NCBI RefSeq assembly: GCF_003234175.2
Contig: NZ_CP126257.1
Location: 1,426,001 to 1,490,000, forward strand
From: Curtobacterium sp. MCSS17_007
GTDB lineage: Bacteria; Actinomycetota; Actinomycetes; Actinomycetales; Microbacteriaceae
Direction: 5' to 3'
DNA: 64,000 bases
The position numbers and the translations under genes were made by a program. Shown piece by piece: positions 62,747 to 64,000 of the stretch. The stretch's first letter is position 1, and each line of letters opens with the position of its first letter. A model generated the notes under the pieces. The model made no database searches, was not told the origin of the DNA, and saw only the letters and a program-made list of their open reading frames with translations.

Positions 62747-64000
62747 GTGAGCCTGCTGAGCAGCATCACGTCGCCGCGCGACCTCACGCGTCTGTCGGAC
62801 GCGCAGATGACGGAACTGGCCGCCGAGATCCGTCGGTTCCTGGTCGCCGAGGTCGCGAAGACCGGCGGGCACCTCGGGCCGAACCTCGGGGTCGTCGAGC
62901 TGACGCTCGCGATGCACCGCGTGTTCGACTCGCCACACGACCCCTTCGTGTTCGACACCGGGCACCAGTCGTACGTGCACAAGCTCGTCACCGGACGACA
63001 GGACTTCTCGGGGCTGCGTGAGCGCGGCGGCCTGGCCGGGTACCCGCAGCGGAGCGAGTCGGAGCACGACATCGTCGAGTCCTCGCACGCGTCCTCGTCG
63101 CTGTCCTGGGCGGACGGGATCTCCCGCGCCTTCCGGCAGACCGGGCAGGACGACCGCACCGTCGTCGCGGTCGTCGGGGACGGCGCGCTCACGGGCGGGA
63201 TGACGTGGGAGGCGCTCAACAACATCTCGGACAGCAACGACCGCCGGCTCGTCATCGTCGTCAACGACAACGGCCGGTCGTACGCACCGACGATCGGGGG
63301 CATGGCGCGCTTCCTCAGCTCCGTCCGGACCCGCCGCGAGTACCGGGCGCTGTTCGAGAAGTCGCAGGCCGTCGCCTCCCGGTTCGGCGCACCTGGGCGT
63401 GCGTTCTACCGCGGTGTGCGCGGGGGCCTCCACGGCTTCCTGTCGCGGTTCACGAACAACGAGGCGCTGTACTCGAACCTCGACATCAAGTACATCGGCC
63501 CGGTGAACGGGCACGACCAGCGGGCGATGGAGGCGGCGCTCCGGCAGGCGAAGGCGTACGGCGCGCCGACGATCGTGCACGCGATCACCGAGAAGGGCCA
63601 CGGCTTCGAGCCGGCGCTCCGCGACCAGGCGGACCAGTTCCACGCCGTCGGACACATCGACCCGGAGACGGGGGAGTCGCTCGACGTCTCCGCCGGACCG
63701 TCGTGGACGTCGGTGTTCGCGTCGACGCTGGCGTCGGTCGGTGCCGACGACGAGCGCATCGTGGCGATCACCGCCGCGATGCTCCGGCCGACCGGGCTCC
63801 ACCTGTTCCAGGAGCAGCACCCAGATCGGGTGATCGATGTCGGCATCGCGGAGCAGCACGCGGTGACGACCGCCGCGGGGCTGGCGTACGGCGGCCTGCA
63901 CCCCGTCGTGGCGCTCTACGCGACCTTCCTGAACCGGGCGTTCGACCAGGTGCTGATGGACGTCGCCCTGCACCGGGCGGGCGTGACCTTCGTGCTCGAC
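62747..64000 (+). CDS. dxs: 1-deoxy-D-xylulose 5-phosphate synthase, 3' end outside window
   Basis: The first 418 residues are present and the frame is open to the last base. The protein makes 1-deoxy-xylulose 5-phosphate from pyruvate and glyceraldehyde 3-phosphate, the first step of the MEP isoprenoid pathway. Visible landmarks are GGHLGPNLGVVELT, DTGHQSYVHK, the thiamine diphosphate motif GDGALTGGMTWEALNN, DIKYIGPVNGHD, and the second-domain GIAEQHAVTTAAGLA with its catalytic glutamate. The GTG at 62747 follows AAAGGAG; TAGTGT at 62713 is a possible -10. acnA-dxs adjacency is common in this order. Confidence 0.95.
   Translation, partial: MSLLSSITSPRDLTRLSDAQMTELAAEIRRFLVAEVAKTGGHLGPNLGVVELTLAMHRVFDSPHDPFVFDTGHQSYVHKLVTGRQDFSGLRERGGLAGYPQRSESEHDIVESSHASSSLSWADGISRAFRQTGQDDRTVVAVVGDGALTGGMTWEALNNISDSNDRRLVIVVNDNGRSYAPTIGGMARFLSSVRTRREYRALFEKSQAVASRFGAPGRAFYRGVRGGLHGFLSRFTNNEALYSNLDIKYIGPVNGHDQRAMEAALRQAKAYGAPTIVHAITEKGHGFEPALRDQADQFHAVGHIDPETGESLDVSAGPSWTSVFASTLASVGADDERIVAITAAMLRPTGLHLFQEQHPDRVIDVGIAEQHAVTTAAGLAYGGLHPVVALYATFLNRAFDQVLMDVALHRAGVTFVLD

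Overview
The window is about 70 percent GC, tightly packed and rich in TANNNT-type promoters. Its gene order (sigA-murT-gatD-parE, parC-sepH, dut-DUF3710-DUF3159-acnA-dxs, glnA-glnE, Nif3-CT398-rnpB) is that of an actinobacterium of the Micrococcales, most likely Microbacteriaceae and plausibly Curtobacterium. The taxon is inferred from gene content and style; no rRNA or tRNA lies in the window. I find 53 protein genes (two cut by the window ends), one RNase P RNA, several terminators and regulatory sites, and three families of palindromic intergenic repeats. There is no phage, IS or CRISPR.

Layout. 1-9.7 kb is an accessory stretch: a partial SDR, a TDT transporter, a retron-like reverse transcriptase, an AraC regulator, a DUF4287 protein, a zinc-finger plus PD-(D/E)XK-like protein, a hydrolase/dehydrogenase-subunit fusion coupled to a GMC oxidoreductase, and a GIY-YIG protein. 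9.7-11.4 kb is a divergent iron/heme pair (siderophore-interacting protein and heme-oxygenase homologue) around a DtxR/IdeR box. 11.6-20.2 kb holds ppc, a STAS/anti-sigma pair, a second AraC regulator, a small hydrolase, an orphan gene, Nif3, a CT398-type coiled coil and rnpB. 20.3-28.3 kb holds ppgK, map, a CDGSH protein coupled to a diiron redox enzyme, glnA2-like and glnE. 28.8-33.4 kb is a three-gene exopolysaccharide operon (GT2, GH26-like, UDP-sugar dehydrogenase). 33.8-42.4 kb holds the adenylylatable glnA, an RDD protein, DUF4191, sucB-lpdA and pepA. 42.5-64 kb holds PAC2, MFS, sigA, murT-gatD, parE/parC, a phosphodiesterase, sepH, dut, DUF3710, DUF3159, acnA and dxs (cut off by the window end).

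How the genes connect. Nitrogen control is visible: glnE encodes the adenylylating enzyme, only the glnA at 33.8 kb carries the target tyrosine loop, and a GTAAC-N6-GAAAC GlnR-type site lies upstream of that glnA. Iron control is visible at the heme-oxygenase promoter. Central carbon flow is represented by ppc, acnA, sucB/lpdA and ppgK, and cell wall and division by murT-gatD and sepH.

Most interesting points. (1) The GatD homologue next to murT has lost both its catalytic cysteine and histidine. In an organism expected to have group-B peptidoglycan, this suggests a MurT/GatD pair repurposed to attach an amino acid, not ammonia, to the D-Glu alpha-carboxyl. (2) A reverse transcriptase with retron hallmarks appears to be transcribed from its own start codon, leaving no room for the usual upstream ncRNA. 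(3) Seventeen genes show a TANNNT box exactly 6-7 nt before the start codon, i.e. leaderless transcription. (4) A palindromic repeat recurs between genes with compensatory changes in its two arms.
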